From Ruminococcus sp. (GTDB lineage: Bacteria > Bacillota > Clostridia > Oscillospirales > Ruminococcaceae), in NCBI GenBank assembly GCA_014799785.1, contig JAAVHI010000004.1:1-64000 (forward strand): DNA of 64,000 bases. Reading direction: 5' to 3'. Of the stretch, positions 19,778-29,510 are shown piece by piece. A program made the translations under genes and the position numbers. Under the pieces are notes generated by a model. That model saw nothing but the letters and a program-made list of their open reading frames with translations, was not told the DNA's origin and searched no databases. The first letter of the stretch is position 1. Each line of letters starts with the position of its first letter.

Positions 19778-21118
19778 ATGAACATTAAGAAAATTTTTAT
19801 GGGGTCTATACTTTTAACGGCATTGTGTTTTTCCGCCTGCTCAAGCAATGATACCGCGGTTACGGGAACAAGCGTGGAGACCGCTTCGGCAGCGGCTGAA
19901 ACAGCTCCCTCCGAAAGCGAAACGGAAACGGCAGTTACGGAAGATCAGCCCGATACCTTTTCGATTTGCGGCAACGTCTACAGCGCGGACGATATTTATA
20001 TTGAAATAGACGGAAACAGCATTGCCGAAGCGGACATGGAAAATATCCGCAATCTAAAAAATCTTTCGGCGGTAAGCATTGAAAATCCGAACGTCCCGCT
20101 TGTGGAAATGTTTTCGGAGAACCACAACGTTACAAAAATAGAACTGGTGAAATTTGACGGCGATATTTCGGAATATCTGGACGCGCTGAAAGGCTTTGAC
20201 ATTGTTTCCATAGACGCACTTCGTTACAGCGGAAAGGATTCCGCGCTGATATACAGTGAGCTTTCCGAAGTGTCCGTTAAATACGAAAAAAGCTCCGACA
20301 GGCTTTTTAATCTTCCCACGGACGGGATAGCTCTGTCCTCTTCGGTATGCGTTCTTCCGAACGGAAAAGACAATTTTGATACATACTGGACACTTCCCGA
20401 CGAGCTTATTGTCGGCATTGATAACTTTACGGACAGCGATCAGGCCTTGGAAAAATTTGAATTGTTTTATTTGAGCGGAGACGGAGACAAGCCTGTCACA
20501 TTCAGAAACGGAGAAAGCTTTCTGACTCCTGAAATTACCGCCGCGGCGCACGGCGAGACAACGTTCACATTGGACGGAAATATGTTTGATTATCAGAATG
20601 CGGAAAACGGAATTTACAGAGTTCGTCTTACTTTTGAAAACGATACGGCGGAATCCGAATTTGTTATTGCAAATTCCGACGGCTCGGAATTTCTTGCGGA
20701 AGAACAGCGGGAAATGCTCGATAAAACCTATGAGCTTTCCAAAAAATATTTCTATGACTTGTGGATATACAGCGACTGCTGGGGAAACCCAAGGGAGCAG
20801 AAAGATATTTCAGATGAATCCGTAAAAACGCTTTGCGAGTGCTACACATATGATTATGTTGTAAATCACACCGACAGATTTTACATTAACAGCGACGGAA
20901 GTCTGAACGATGTCAGCGATGACGGAGGCGGTTCGTATGTGTATGTGGGAACTTTGTTTTCTCCTGTTTTTATAAGCAACGATCGGGTGGATTTCAAAAC
21001 TACGGTCATAAATTTTCACGGCGACAATCCTTACTTTGTATGGTTTGATGAGCTTAATTACCGCATGATAAAAACCGAGGACGGCTGGCGGTTTGATAAA
21101 TTTCAGCTTTGGTATTGA
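19778..21118 (+). CDS. Lipoprotein paralogue (Ig-like and IseA-like regions)
   Basis: Lipobox FSAC; C-terminus YRMIKTEDGWRFDKFQLWY. Confidence 0.75.
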   Translation: MNIKKIFMGSILLTALCFSACSSNDTAVTGTSVETASAAAETAPSESETETAVTEDQPDTFSICGNVYSADDIYIEIDGNSIAEADMENIRNLKNLSAVSIENPNVPLVEMFSENHNVTKIELVKFDGDISEYLDALKGFDIVSIDALRYSGKDSALIYSELSEVSVKYEKSSDRLFNLPTDGIALSSSVCVLPNGKDNFDTYWTLPDELIVGIDNFTDSDQALEKFELFYLSGDGDKPVTFRNGESFLTPEITAAAHGETTFTLDGNMFDYQNAENGIYRVRLTFENDTAESEFVIANSDGSEFLAEEQREMLDKTYELSKKYFYDLWIYSDCWGNPREQKDISDESVKTLCECYTYDYVVNHTDRFYINSDGSLNDVSDDGGGSYVYVGTLFSPVFISNDRVDFKTTVINFHGDNPYFVWFDELNYRMIKTEDGWRFDKFQLWY

Positions 21119-21134
21119 CTTGGGAGGTATTAAA

Positions 21135-22292
21135 ATGTTAAACAAAAAATTTTTGCTTGGAACAATTCTTTCCATGGCGATTTGCTTTTCCGCCTGTTCA
21201 AACGGAAGCTCCGAAGCAACGGAAACAAGCGGGGAAAGCGTTACAGCGGCGGAGGAAACAACGTCCGCAGAAAGCGAAAGCAAATCGACAGTCGAACCCA
21301 TATCCGAGCCGGAGCCTCCCGCCGTTAATGCGGAGGACGTGACCGAAGCTTCCTACGATACGGGAAATCCCGAAACGGGACTTGTGTACTTTATCCAGCC
21401 GGTCATAGAGCAGTATGACGAATATGACGATTGGAGCTTAGCCGACTGGGAATGCCGCGATACCGAGGTAATGCGGGACTATCACTATGACAACGAGTGG
21501 AAGTACCGAAAGGAACTGATATTTGTATTTTCAAACTACACGGACGAGCCCGTCACTATCGACAGCATACAGATAGTCCGCCAATCGGACGGCACGCTTG
21601 TAAGCTTTGCGGACGGTTCAGATACTCTTGACATTGACTTTACCGTACAGCCGCTGCACAAGACGGACTACCTGCTGAAAGCGGAGGATTTTGATTATTC
21701 CGCCTGCGAGTCGGGAATTTACAATGCGGTCGTTAATATAGGTCTTGAGGGTTACGGCAGAGAGTTTTTCATTGACAACAGCGAGCTGTATGAGGAAACG
21801 TTCCCGTCGGTTTTTGTTTCCGAAGCAGCTTCCGATGATTGGTGGGGCAGAGAGTATACCGGCGCTGCGCCCACGTTTCTGACGGAAGAACAGCAGAAAA
21901 TTTTTGCTGAAGCCCATGCGCGTATGAGTGAATTTTTCTGGTGGGACGGCTATCTTTCAAAGGAATATGCCGATACCCATACCGCAGATGATTTTATCGA
22001 ACTTTTTACGAACGTTCTCACCGAGGACTACGCAAGAGAGCTTGCACAGGAAAGATACATTGACGAAAACGGAAATCTCGTCAGTCATGACGGCGGACGC
22101 GGCAGCAATATTTTTTATTACGGACATTGCTTTTTCCCCGTTTCCTCGGACGACGAGCAGGTGACATTCAAAGCGACCGTTATATATTGTCACAGCGATA
22201 ATCCCTACGCGGTAGGGTTTGAGGAGATAAACTACCACATGGTAAATACCGAAAACGGCTGGCGGGTCGATAACTTCGACCTTTGGAACTAA
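21135..22292 (+). CDS. Lipoprotein paralogue (Ig-like and IseA-like regions)
   Basis: Lipobox FSAC; C-terminus YHMVNTENGWRVDNFDLWN; SDGGRG-like motif HDGGRGSN. Confidence 0.75.
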   Translation: MLNKKFLLGTILSMAICFSACSNGSSEATETSGESVTAAEETTSAESESKSTVEPISEPEPPAVNAEDVTEASYDTGNPETGLVYFIQPVIEQYDEYDDWSLADWECRDTEVMRDYHYDNEWKYRKELIFVFSNYTDEPVTIDSIQIVRQSDGTLVSFADGSDTLDIDFTVQPLHKTDYLLKAEDFDYSACESGIYNAVVNIGLEGYGREFFIDNSELYEETFPSVFVSEAASDDWWGREYTGAAPTFLTEEQQKIFAEAHARMSEFFWWDGYLSKEYADTHTADDFIELFTNVLTEDYARELAQERYIDENGNLVSHDGGRGSNIFYYGHCFFPVSSDDEQVTFKATVIYCHSDNPYAVGFEEINYHMVNTENGWRVDNFDLWN

Positions 22293-22310
22293 ACTAACGG
22301 AGGTATAATT

Positions 22311-23072
22311 ATGTTAAACAAAAAAAATTTAATTGGAGCCATTCTTTCCATGGCGGTGTGTCTTTCCGCCTGTTCAAACGGCGGCGCGGACATAACGGAA
22401 GCAGACTCGGAAACGTCCGCGGAGAACGCTTCTGTCACGGCTTCCGAAAGCGTTCCTGCCGAGGAGAGCGAAACCTCCGAGGATAACGTCGAAGAGGACG
22501 AACTGACCTCCCCGCTTACGGCAGACCCCGTGTCGGCGGTAAAGGTGTACTTGCAAGAGCTGTCCGAAAGCGAAAACGCAACGTCGGTCGAGCTTCGGGA
22601 CACAAGTATAGGTCAGACCAATTCTGTTGCGGACAAATATTACGAAAGTCCTCTTGCGGAGGAGTTCGGCGTCAACGGGGACACGATGTTGGTTCCCGTT
22701 TTGGTGGATTACTATGTTGAATATGCGGAAAATTCGGAGCTTGAAAGCGGAGAGAAAAGCGAGTATTTTCTTGTAAAGCTCAGCGAAAACGGCTTTGAGG
22801 TGATTGACATTTTTGCATACGACCCGCAGGATTACTACGGCGAGGTCAAAGAGATACTGACGGACGAGGACGGCGAAATCCGGTTCTATATGGTGGAGCT
22901 TGACGGCGGTCTCGGAACGGTCAAGTGCAATAACGCGGTCATACTTTCCAATGATCAGAAGGAAGTCGGCGAAAGAGTAATGATACACTGCAACGGCGGT
23001 ATTTACGGCGACCCTCCGAGAGTTGACGCGGTTTCGATATTGTCGGAAAGCGAACTGTCCGATGAGGAATAA
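22311..23072 (+). CDS. Lipoprotein, related signal peptide but different mature domain
   Basis: MLNKKNLIGAILSMAVCLSACSNGG nearly matches the preceding gene; C-terminal domain distinct, OB-fold-like by impression. Confidence 0.65.
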   Translation: MLNKKNLIGAILSMAVCLSACSNGGADITEADSETSAENASVTASESVPAEESETSEDNVEEDELTSPLTADPVSAVKVYLQELSESENATSVELRDTSIGQTNSVADKYYESPLAEEFGVNGDTMLVPVLVDYYVEYAENSELESGEKSEYFLVKLSENGFEVIDIFAYDPQDYYGEVKEILTDEDGEIRFYMVELDGGLGTVKCNNAVILSNDQKEVGERVMIHCNGGIYGDPPRVDAVSILSESELSDEE

Positions 23073-23094
23073 CGGGTAAAATTATCAGGAGTAT

Positions 23095-23123
23095 TTGACA
23101 AATCGGGATTTTAGTATTAAAAT
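23095..23123 (+). promoter_or_regulatory. Sigma-A type promoter upstream of aroQ
   Basis: TTGACA-17 nt-TAAAAT. Confidence 0.65.
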
Positions 23124-23164
23124 AGTAAGTATCCAACATACGGCGATCCCGAAAGGAGAATAAT

Positions 23165-23602
23165 ATGAAAAACGTACTTATCATCAACGGCCCAAACCTT
23201 AATCTTCTCGGAGAAAGAGAACCCGGCATCTACGGCACGGACAGCTACGCCGACGTATGCAAGGAAATAACGGAAAAGGCGGAGGAGCTTGGCTTCGACG
23301 GCTGTGAGATCTTCCAGAGCAACCACGAGGGCGAGATAATCGACCGTATCCACGCCGCACGCCGCGACAAATGCGGAATAATCATCAACGCGGGAGCCTA
23401 CACTCACTACAGCTATGCTATACGCGACGCTATCTCCGCTGTGAAGATACCCGTTGTCGAGGTGCATATTTCCAACATTCACGGACGCGAGGAGTTCCGC
23501 AATACGTCGGTTATCGCTCCCGTATGCTCGGGAACGCTTTTCGGCTTCGGCACGGACGGCTATCTGCTTGCCCTTAACGCCCTTGCCTATAAGCTGATGT
23601 GA
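23165..23602 (+). CDS. aroQ: Type II 3-dehydroquinate dehydratase
   Basis: INGPNLNLLGEREPGIYG, FQSNHEGEIID, IINAGAYTHYS, EVHISNIHGREEFR. Confidence 0.97.
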   Translation: MKNVLIINGPNLNLLGEREPGIYGTDSYADVCKEITEKAEELGFDGCEIFQSNHEGEIIDRIHAARRDKCGIIINAGAYTHYSYAIRDAISAVKIPVVEVHISNIHGREEFRNTSVIAPVCSGTLFGFGTDGYLLALNALAYKLM

Positions 23603-23715
23603 CGGGAATCCCCGCCGGCAAATTACCCTAAGCAGCGGACGCGGTATACCTCGGTTGTGTTATGTATACGATATTGACAAGGCGACCGTACCGGTGCTTA
23701 TGAAAGGAATATTTT

Positions 23716-24228
23716 ATGGATTTTACTTTCTGTCCTCAGTGCGGGAAAAAACTCCGTCCAAGGGTATGCGGAGACGAGGGGGAAGTGCCTTACTGCGAAA
23801 GCTGTAAGCGCCCCTTTTTTCCGTTTTCATACCCGTGCGTTATCTGCATCTGCATTGCCGAGGACGGCTCGGAGATCGCTCTTATAAAACAAGGCTACGT
23901 CTCCGAAAATTACGTCAATGTTGCCGGTTATGTGAAGCGGGGGGAAACTCCCGAAAGCACCGCCGTCCGCGAGGTAAAGGAGGAGATTGGTCTGGACGCG
24001 GTCTCCGTCAGATATGTGGGAAGCCGGTATCACGCCAAAAGCGACAACCTTATGCTTGGCTTTGAGTGCAGGGTCAAAAAAAGTGAACTTGTGCTGTCCT
24101 CCGAGGTGGATGAGGCAGGATGGTTCACGCCCGAAGATGCGCGGAAGCTTCTCCGCCGCGACAGCATAGGCATGAGCCTGCTTGAGGAATGCCTCCGCGG
24201 CTTGTCCTCCGAAAGGGGGAACGGCTGA
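23716..24228 (+). CDS. NUDIX hydrolase with N-terminal zinc ribbon
   Basis: CPQCGKKL...CESC; NUDIX box GYVKRGETPESTAVREVKEEIGL. Confidence 0.9.
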   Translation: MDFTFCPQCGKKLRPRVCGDEGEVPYCESCKRPFFPFSYPCVICICIAEDGSEIALIKQGYVSENYVNVAGYVKRGETPESTAVREVKEEIGLDAVSVRYVGSRYHAKSDNLMLGFECRVKKSELVLSSEVDEAGWFTPEDARKLLRRDSIGMSLLEECLRGLSSERGNG

Positions 24229-24995
24229 TGTCCTCACAGTTTCGGAACGAGCTTATCGCCTCCGCGGCGGAACAGCTTTCCCGCGACTACTGCTGCGGTA
24301 CGGCAGATTTTCTCGGTCGGGAAAATAAAGTCACACTTGCGCGTGTCGAAACGGGCAGACGGGTTTTCCGCGATCAGCCCGATTTCTTCAAAGCGGCAAC
24401 GATGGGACACTGCGCCGTTATATCCTCGGCAAGCGAAATGCTGGAATTTTCCTCGGAGCTTGCTTCAAAATATTCGGGTGCGGAAATTTTTGATCAAAAG
24501 CGTATCTGGCTCATAAACCGCAAGCTTGCGGACTATAACAAAGCTATAGCTGTCAGCAACATTTTCTATCTTCCCGCAACGCCCTATAAGTACGCCGCAA
24601 AGGACGGCTTCAGATTCAAGTTTTACGAGGAAGCGGAGATAGTCTCGGAGCTGTACCCCATAGGCGGCTTCAGCAACGCCCTTATGTACCGCGCGGGCGG
24701 CGCAAGGCGGGACGTGCTTGCGGTCTGCGCCTTTAACGGCAGACGGATAGTCGGCATGGCGGGGGCAAGCAACGACAGCCCGCGGTTTTGGCAGATAGGG
24801 ATAGATGTTATCCCCGAATACCGCGGCATGGGCATAGGCTCGGAGCTGGTTTCCGCGCTGACCCAGGCGGTCTTTATGCACGGAGCTGTACCCTACTACG
24901 GCACATGGAGCGGAAATATCGCCTCCCAGAACACAGCCCGAAGGGCGGGCTACTATCCCGTGTGGTCGGAGATCAACGCGTTCGATATAGAATGA
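24228..24995 (+). CDS. GNAT-family N-acetyltransferase
   Basis: IGIDVIPEYRGMGIGSELVSALTQAV; start overlaps NUDIX stop (TGATG). Confidence 0.85.
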   Translation: MSSQFRNELIASAAEQLSRDYCCGTADFLGRENKVTLARVETGRRVFRDQPDFFKAATMGHCAVISSASEMLEFSSELASKYSGAEIFDQKRIWLINRKLADYNKAIAVSNIFYLPATPYKYAAKDGFRFKFYEEAEIVSELYPIGGFSNALMYRAGGARRDVLAVCAFNGRRIVGMAGASNDSPRFWQIGIDVIPEYRGMGIGSELVSALTQAVFMHGAVPYYGTWSGNIASQNTARRAGYYPVWSEINAFDIE

Positions 24996-25034
24996 CCCGT
25001 TCCGCGTTTTCACGCCTTAATACCCGCAAAAAAT

Positions 25035-25090
25035 GCGGAGATAAAATACAGCTGTCATTTTCGGCAGGCTGTATTTTATCTCCGCTTTTT
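25035..25090. terminator. Strong bidirectional terminator
   Basis: 18-bp stem GCGGAGATAAAATACAGC/GCTGTATTTTATCTCCGC plus T run. Confidence 0.85.
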
Positions 25091-25103
25091 AATTTTGGCA
25101 ATG

Positions 25104-26369
25104 TTATTTAAGAGTAATTCCGAACGCTTTCGCTCCGTGACTTCCGACCTTTACGTGAATAGCCTTGTCCGCGGAAAAGCTTTCTCCGCTCCACAGTTCG
25201 CATACCTTAACGCTGTCGTACAGCTCCAGATCGGCAAGAGGAATTTCGATTTCGTCCTCCACGTCTCCCGCGTTAAATACCGCGGCATACTGTCCGCCCT
25301 CGCAGTCGGCGGAAGTCCACAGAATATACTCTGAACCGCCTATGGTTTTCCTCCACACCTGATGAGAATGTCTCGCGTTGCTGTGCATTTTCAATATCGC
25401 TTCATTGGTGAGAAGCTTCATTGTGAAATCGTCAAAGCCCGTCATCTCGCCGCCTATCATAAGGGGCGAACGGAAAATACTCCACAGGGTCATCATTGTG
25501 ACCTGCTCGTTTTCCGTAAACTTGGTGCGGTTGGACTTATCATAGTCCTGCAAAATCGGTCCTATCGGGAGCATATCCGCATCGGGGAAATGTCCCGCGC
25601 CTGTGTGTGTACACCACTTTTCCGCACGCTCAAACATGGCATAGAGAAGCTCCCATTTGTCCCAGAAGTCGTCGGTAATTCGCCACATATTTGAAGTCTG
25701 CTTGTAAAGCTCCGCCTTTTCCAGAAGCGCAGGTCCGGGGGAAAGGCTGAGTATCATTTCACGTCCGCAGCTTTTCAGGGAATTGCTTAGCATCACAAGC
25801 TCGGTCTCCTCGTGGGGCATTTCGCGGCAGATGTCGTCCACCTTGATAAAGTCCACGCCCCATGAAGCATACAGCTCGAAAAGGCTGTCGTAGTACTCCT
25901 TTGCGCCCTCCCTGGCAGGGTCAACGCCGTACATATCGGTGTTCCACTGACAAATGCTGCTTGTCTTTGCAATTTGCCGTGCGGTCTTGTCCGTACCCTT
26001 TATGGGTGTATTTTTATGCACCGCCTGTCTGGGAATGCCACGCATAATATGTATGCCGAATTTAAGTCCGAGAGAGTGAACGTACTCCGCAAGAGGCGCG
26101 AAGCCCTTTCCGTCTGCCGCCGAGGGAAACCGTTTTTCCGCAGGCACAAGGCGGGAAAATTCGTCCATGCAAAGGTCGGCGAACGGCTCGTACTCATGGC
26201 TGGACGCGTTGGGCGCGCTCCACTGAATGTCCACAACGATATATTCCCAGCCGTACTGCTTCAGATGCTTCGCCATGAAGTCGGCGTTTTTTCTGACGGT
26301 ATCCTCGTCCACGGACGCTCCGTAGCAGTCCCAGCTGTTCCAGCCCATAGGCGCTTTTGATAAGTTCAT
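25104..26369 (-). CDS. GH27 glycoside hydrolase (alpha-galactosidase / beta-L-arabinopyranosidase family)
   Basis: PMGWNSWDCYGASVDE, YIVVDIQW, GVDFIKVDD nucleophile region, WRITDDFWDKW acid/base region. Confidence 0.92.
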   Translation of the reverse strand: MNLSKAPMGWNSWDCYGASVDEDTVRKNADFMAKHLKQYGWEYIVVDIQWSAPNASSHEYEPFADLCMDEFSRLVPAEKRFPSAADGKGFAPLAEYVHSLGLKFGIHIMRGIPRQAVHKNTPIKGTDKTARQIAKTSSICQWNTDMYGVDPAREGAKEYYDSLFELYASWGVDFIKVDDICREMPHEETELVMLSNSLKSCGREMILSLSPGPALLEKAELYKQTSNMWRITDDFWDKWELLYAMFERAEKWCTHTGAGHFPDADMLPIGPILQDYDKSNRTKFTENEQVTMMTLWSIFRSPLMIGGEMTGFDDFTMKLLTNEAILKMHSNARHSHQVWRKTIGGSEYILWTSADCEGGQYAAVFNAGDVEDEIEIPLADLELYDSVKVCELWSGESFSADKAIHVKVGSHGAKAFGITLK

Positions 26370-26395
26370 AATTGTATTCCTTTCAGTATATTTTA

Positions 26396-27889
26396 TTAGA
26401 ATTGTTCCTCTGTGTAGTTAATTTCAAACCCTGTAAATTCCGCTTCAACGCCGCCCGCAGCATAAAGTCCGATAACAACGCCCGTAAAGCCTCCCGCTAC
26501 CTCGCTGGAAAGATACTTGGCGCTGCCGCTGCCGAGGTGAACTTCCCTGCCGTCGTCAACGACATAAAAATTGTAGAACAGATTGTCCGCGCGGACTAAC
26601 AGCTTTGCGTTTCCCGAAGTCAGCGGAACAACGGTCTGATCGTGCTTAATGCCGCCGATATTCAGTTTAAGGACAGCCTCGTATAGTCCGTCCTTTTTAC
26701 GGACTGCAATATCGTAATGCTCGCTTTCGCACATATAGACGGTCACGCCGCTTTCGCCGTTACCGCCGCTTACTGAAACGTCCGCGGTAAGCTCAAAGCA
26801 GAAATCCCGCTGACGGATACCAATAAAGGTGGGAGAATCAACGTCGTCCAAAGTAATATCCGTGCCGCGGAGAACGGCCTTGTCCGCGGTAAGCGTGTAG
26901 TTTTCATCATGGGGGTGACGCAGGAAGCACCAGTCAATAGTCCAGTCGGTATTTTCAAAGGTGTAACACTTTTTCTCGTTCTGGACAAAATCTCCCCCGA
27001 TCTCGTAACAGTCGTCGGTGGTGCCGTCGTTTCCCGCGGTGAACCAGCCGTCCTCACCAAACTTTACGGGCGTGAGGAAAACCTCCCTGCCCAGATGGTG
27101 ATACGCCATCCACATATGCATCTGACGGAAACCAAGGGATACAATATGCCACTCCCCGTCCGCGCCCTGCACAAGATCGCCGTGACCTATTCCCTGAATT
27201 ATGCAGGGAGCTTTGTTCCGATTTGTCAGCACGGGATTTGCGGGATAATTCTCAAACCTTCCCCAAGGCGAATCGGAGCGTGCATAGGTTATCATGTGTC
27301 CGTATTCCGTGCCGCCCTCGGCAGCCATAAGGTAGTAGTAATTGCCGATCCTGTACATATGGGGACTTTCCAGAAAACGTCCGCCGCTGCCTTTCCATAT
27401 GCATTTTGCGGGGGACAGCTTTTCGCCCGTCTCAATATTTATTTCGCACTGGATAACTCCGCCCTCGCCGTAGTCGTCCGTGCCGTTGCTGAGGAAGTAA
27501 ACCTTGTCCCCGTCGAACAGCAGGGAGGGGTCAATGCCGTCGCGGTCAACCTCCACAGGCTCCGACCATTCGCCGTATATGTCGTCGGTATAAACGTAAA
27601 AGTTTTTGTGGGTGGTGTCGTTTGTCGTCACCATGTAAAATCTGCCGTTGTTGTACCGAATCGTCGGCGCGAAAACGCCTCCCGAGCTGTTTATCTTTTC
27701 AAGAGCCACCTGGGATTTTCTCGTCAGCACGTGACCTATCTGCTTCCAGTTTACAAGGTCAACGCTCTCGAAAAGCGGCACGCCCGGGAAGTACTGAAAA
27801 GAGCTGCACACCATGTAATATTTGCCGTTTGCAAAGCATACGCTGGGGTCGGGGTAAAAGCCTTTTACTATCGGATTTTTGTACTGCAT
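26396..27889 (-). CDS. GH43-family beta-xylosidase / alpha-L-arabinofuranosidase
   Basis: NPIVKGFYPDPSVC, GIDPSLLFDGDKVYF, ESPHMYRIGNYYYLM; start MQYKNP with GGAGG upstream. Confidence 0.92.
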   Translation of the reverse strand: MQYKNPIVKGFYPDPSVCFANGKYYMVCSSFQYFPGVPLFESVDLVNWKQIGHVLTRKSQVALEKINSSGGVFAPTIRYNNGRFYMVTTNDTTHKNFYVYTDDIYGEWSEPVEVDRDGIDPSLLFDGDKVYFLSNGTDDYGEGGVIQCEINIETGEKLSPAKCIWKGSGGRFLESPHMYRIGNYYYLMAAEGGTEYGHMITYARSDSPWGRFENYPANPVLTNRNKAPCIIQGIGHGDLVQGADGEWHIVSLGFRQMHMWMAYHHLGREVFLTPVKFGEDGWFTAGNDGTTDDCYEIGGDFVQNEKKCYTFENTDWTIDWCFLRHPHDENYTLTADKAVLRGTDITLDDVDSPTFIGIRQRDFCFELTADVSVSGGNGESGVTVYMCESEHYDIAVRKKDGLYEAVLKLNIGGIKHDQTVVPLTSGNAKLLVRADNLFYNFYVVDDGREVHLGSGSAKYLSSEVAGGFTGVVIGLYAAGGVEAEFTGFEINYTEEQF

Positions 27890-27923
27890 ATTGATACCTC
27901 CGTTATTTATAAATTTATTAAAT

Positions 27924-29486
27924 TTATTTTTTTGACGTTCCCGCCGCCTTTTCAGCCGCAAGACCGCAAACGTATCTTTCCATAAAATCGTCAAAGCCCT
28001 TTGCGCCCTCCTCGGAGGGGGTGAGAACCGTTTTCTTCATTCCCGTAAAGACTTCGCTTTCAAGGAAATCCGCAAGAGATTTTCCCGTACCGCATACCGC
28101 ATACGCCGCCAGCAGAGCCATTCCCCACGCGCCGCCCTCGCCCGCGGTCTCCATCACCGCGACGGGAGTTTTCAGCGCGTCCGCAAGTATCTGCTGAGCC
28201 GTGCCGCTGACCTTGAAAAGTCCTCCGTGACCCGTGAACTGCTCCGCGGAAACGTTCCCCTCGTTAAAGAGAATATCCATGCCGTATCTGAGGGCGGCAA
28301 ACGCCGAACAAAGCTGCGCTCTGAAAAAGTCCGCAAGGGACATTTTGCTGTCGGGCGTGCGGAAGTACAGCGGTCTGCCGCTTTCAACGCCGATAACGGG
28401 CTCGCCCGAAAGACAGTTATAGGCGGTCACGCCGCCGCAGTCGGGACTGCCTTTCATCGCGTTTCTGTAAAGCGTTTCGTACAGCTCGTTTTTGGACAGC
28501 GGCTTGCCGATAAGCTCCGCAAATTCCCCGAACATTCCCACCCATGCGTCCAGCTCGGAGCAGCAGTTGTTGCAGTGTACCATTGCCACGGGACTTCCGT
28601 CTGGGGTCGTGACCATATCTATTTCGGGGTAAACTCCCGAAAGATTTTTTTCAAGCACAAGCATTGAGAATACCGACGTTCCCGCCGAAACGTTTCCCGT
28701 ACCGGCGCGCACCGCGTTTGTAGCAGTCATGCCCGTGCCCGCGTCTCCCTCGGGGGGACAGAGGGGTATTCCCGGCTTTAAATCTCCGTCGGGGTCAAGG
28801 AATTTTGCTCCCGCTTCGGTAAGATTTCCCGCGGCTTCTCCCGCGGAAAGAACAGCAGGGAGGACAGCCCGAATATCCATGTCGGGGACAAGTCCGCCAA
28901 ATTTGCCGAGCATATCCTCGTCATAACCGTTTCCGTTTACAGGGAACATACCCGAAGCCTCGCCGATACCCACAGCGCGGTTTCCCGTCAGCAGGAAGTG
29001 GATATATCCCGCAAGGGTGGTAATGTGGGCAATTTGGGGTACATGGGGTTCTTTGTTAAGAACTGCCTGATAAAGATGAGCAATACTCCACCGCTGAGGA
29101 ATGTTGAAGCCGAAAAGCCTTGTAAGCTCCGCGGCGGCTTTTTCGGTTGTGGTGTTGCGCCATGTCCTGAACGGCACGAGCAGGTCGTCCCCGCCGTCAA
29201 AAGCCATGTAGCCGTGCATCATTGCGGAGATACCCATTGCGCCGACAGTTTCAAGAATAACGCCGTACTTCTCGCGGACGTCCCGCTTAAGGTCGGCGTA
29301 GCAGGACTGCAAGCCGCTGTGAATATCGTCGAGAGAGTAAGTCCAGTAACCGTTTTCAAGACGGTTTTCCCAGTCGTGCGCGCCCTGCGCTATGGGAGCG
29401 AAGTCCTCCCCGATAAGGCAGGCTTTGATGCGGGTCGAACCGAATTCGATACCCAAAAATGTTTTGCTGAAATTGATCTGCGACAT
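27924..29486 (-). CDS. FGGY-family pentulose kinase
   Basis: LGIEFGSTRIKA, GISAMMHGYMAFD, GTGNVSAGTSVFSM, GEGGAWGMALLA. Confidence 0.88.
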   Translation of the reverse strand: MSQINFSKTFLGIEFGSTRIKACLIGEDFAPIAQGAHDWENRLENGYWTYSLDDIHSGLQSCYADLKRDVREKYGVILETVGAMGISAMMHGYMAFDGGDDLLVPFRTWRNTTTEKAAAELTRLFGFNIPQRWSIAHLYQAVLNKEPHVPQIAHITTLAGYIHFLLTGNRAVGIGEASGMFPVNGNGYDEDMLGKFGGLVPDMDIRAVLPAVLSAGEAAGNLTEAGAKFLDPDGDLKPGIPLCPPEGDAGTGMTATNAVRAGTGNVSAGTSVFSMLVLEKNLSGVYPEIDMVTTPDGSPVAMVHCNNCCSELDAWVGMFGEFAELIGKPLSKNELYETLYRNAMKGSPDCGGVTAYNCLSGEPVIGVESGRPLYFRTPDSKMSLADFFRAQLCSAFAALRYGMDILFNEGNVSAEQFTGHGGLFKVSGTAQQILADALKTPVAVMETAGEGGAWGMALLAAYAVCGTGKSLADFLESEVFTGMKKTVLTPSEEGAKGFDDFMERYVCGLAAEKAAGTSKK

Positions 29487-29510
29487 AAAAATTCCTCCAA
29501 ATTTTATTTA

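Noticed and set aside
23604-23640. GGGAATCCCCGCCGGCAAATTACCC after aroQ as a further family-2 copy
   Set aside because: Only the first ~17 bases loosely match H1 and the rest does not align; too weak to annotate.
26909-27985. 358-aa plus-strand ORF opposite the GH43 gene
   Set aside because: GH43 motifs and RBS are on the minus strand; the plus ORF has no recognisable domain.
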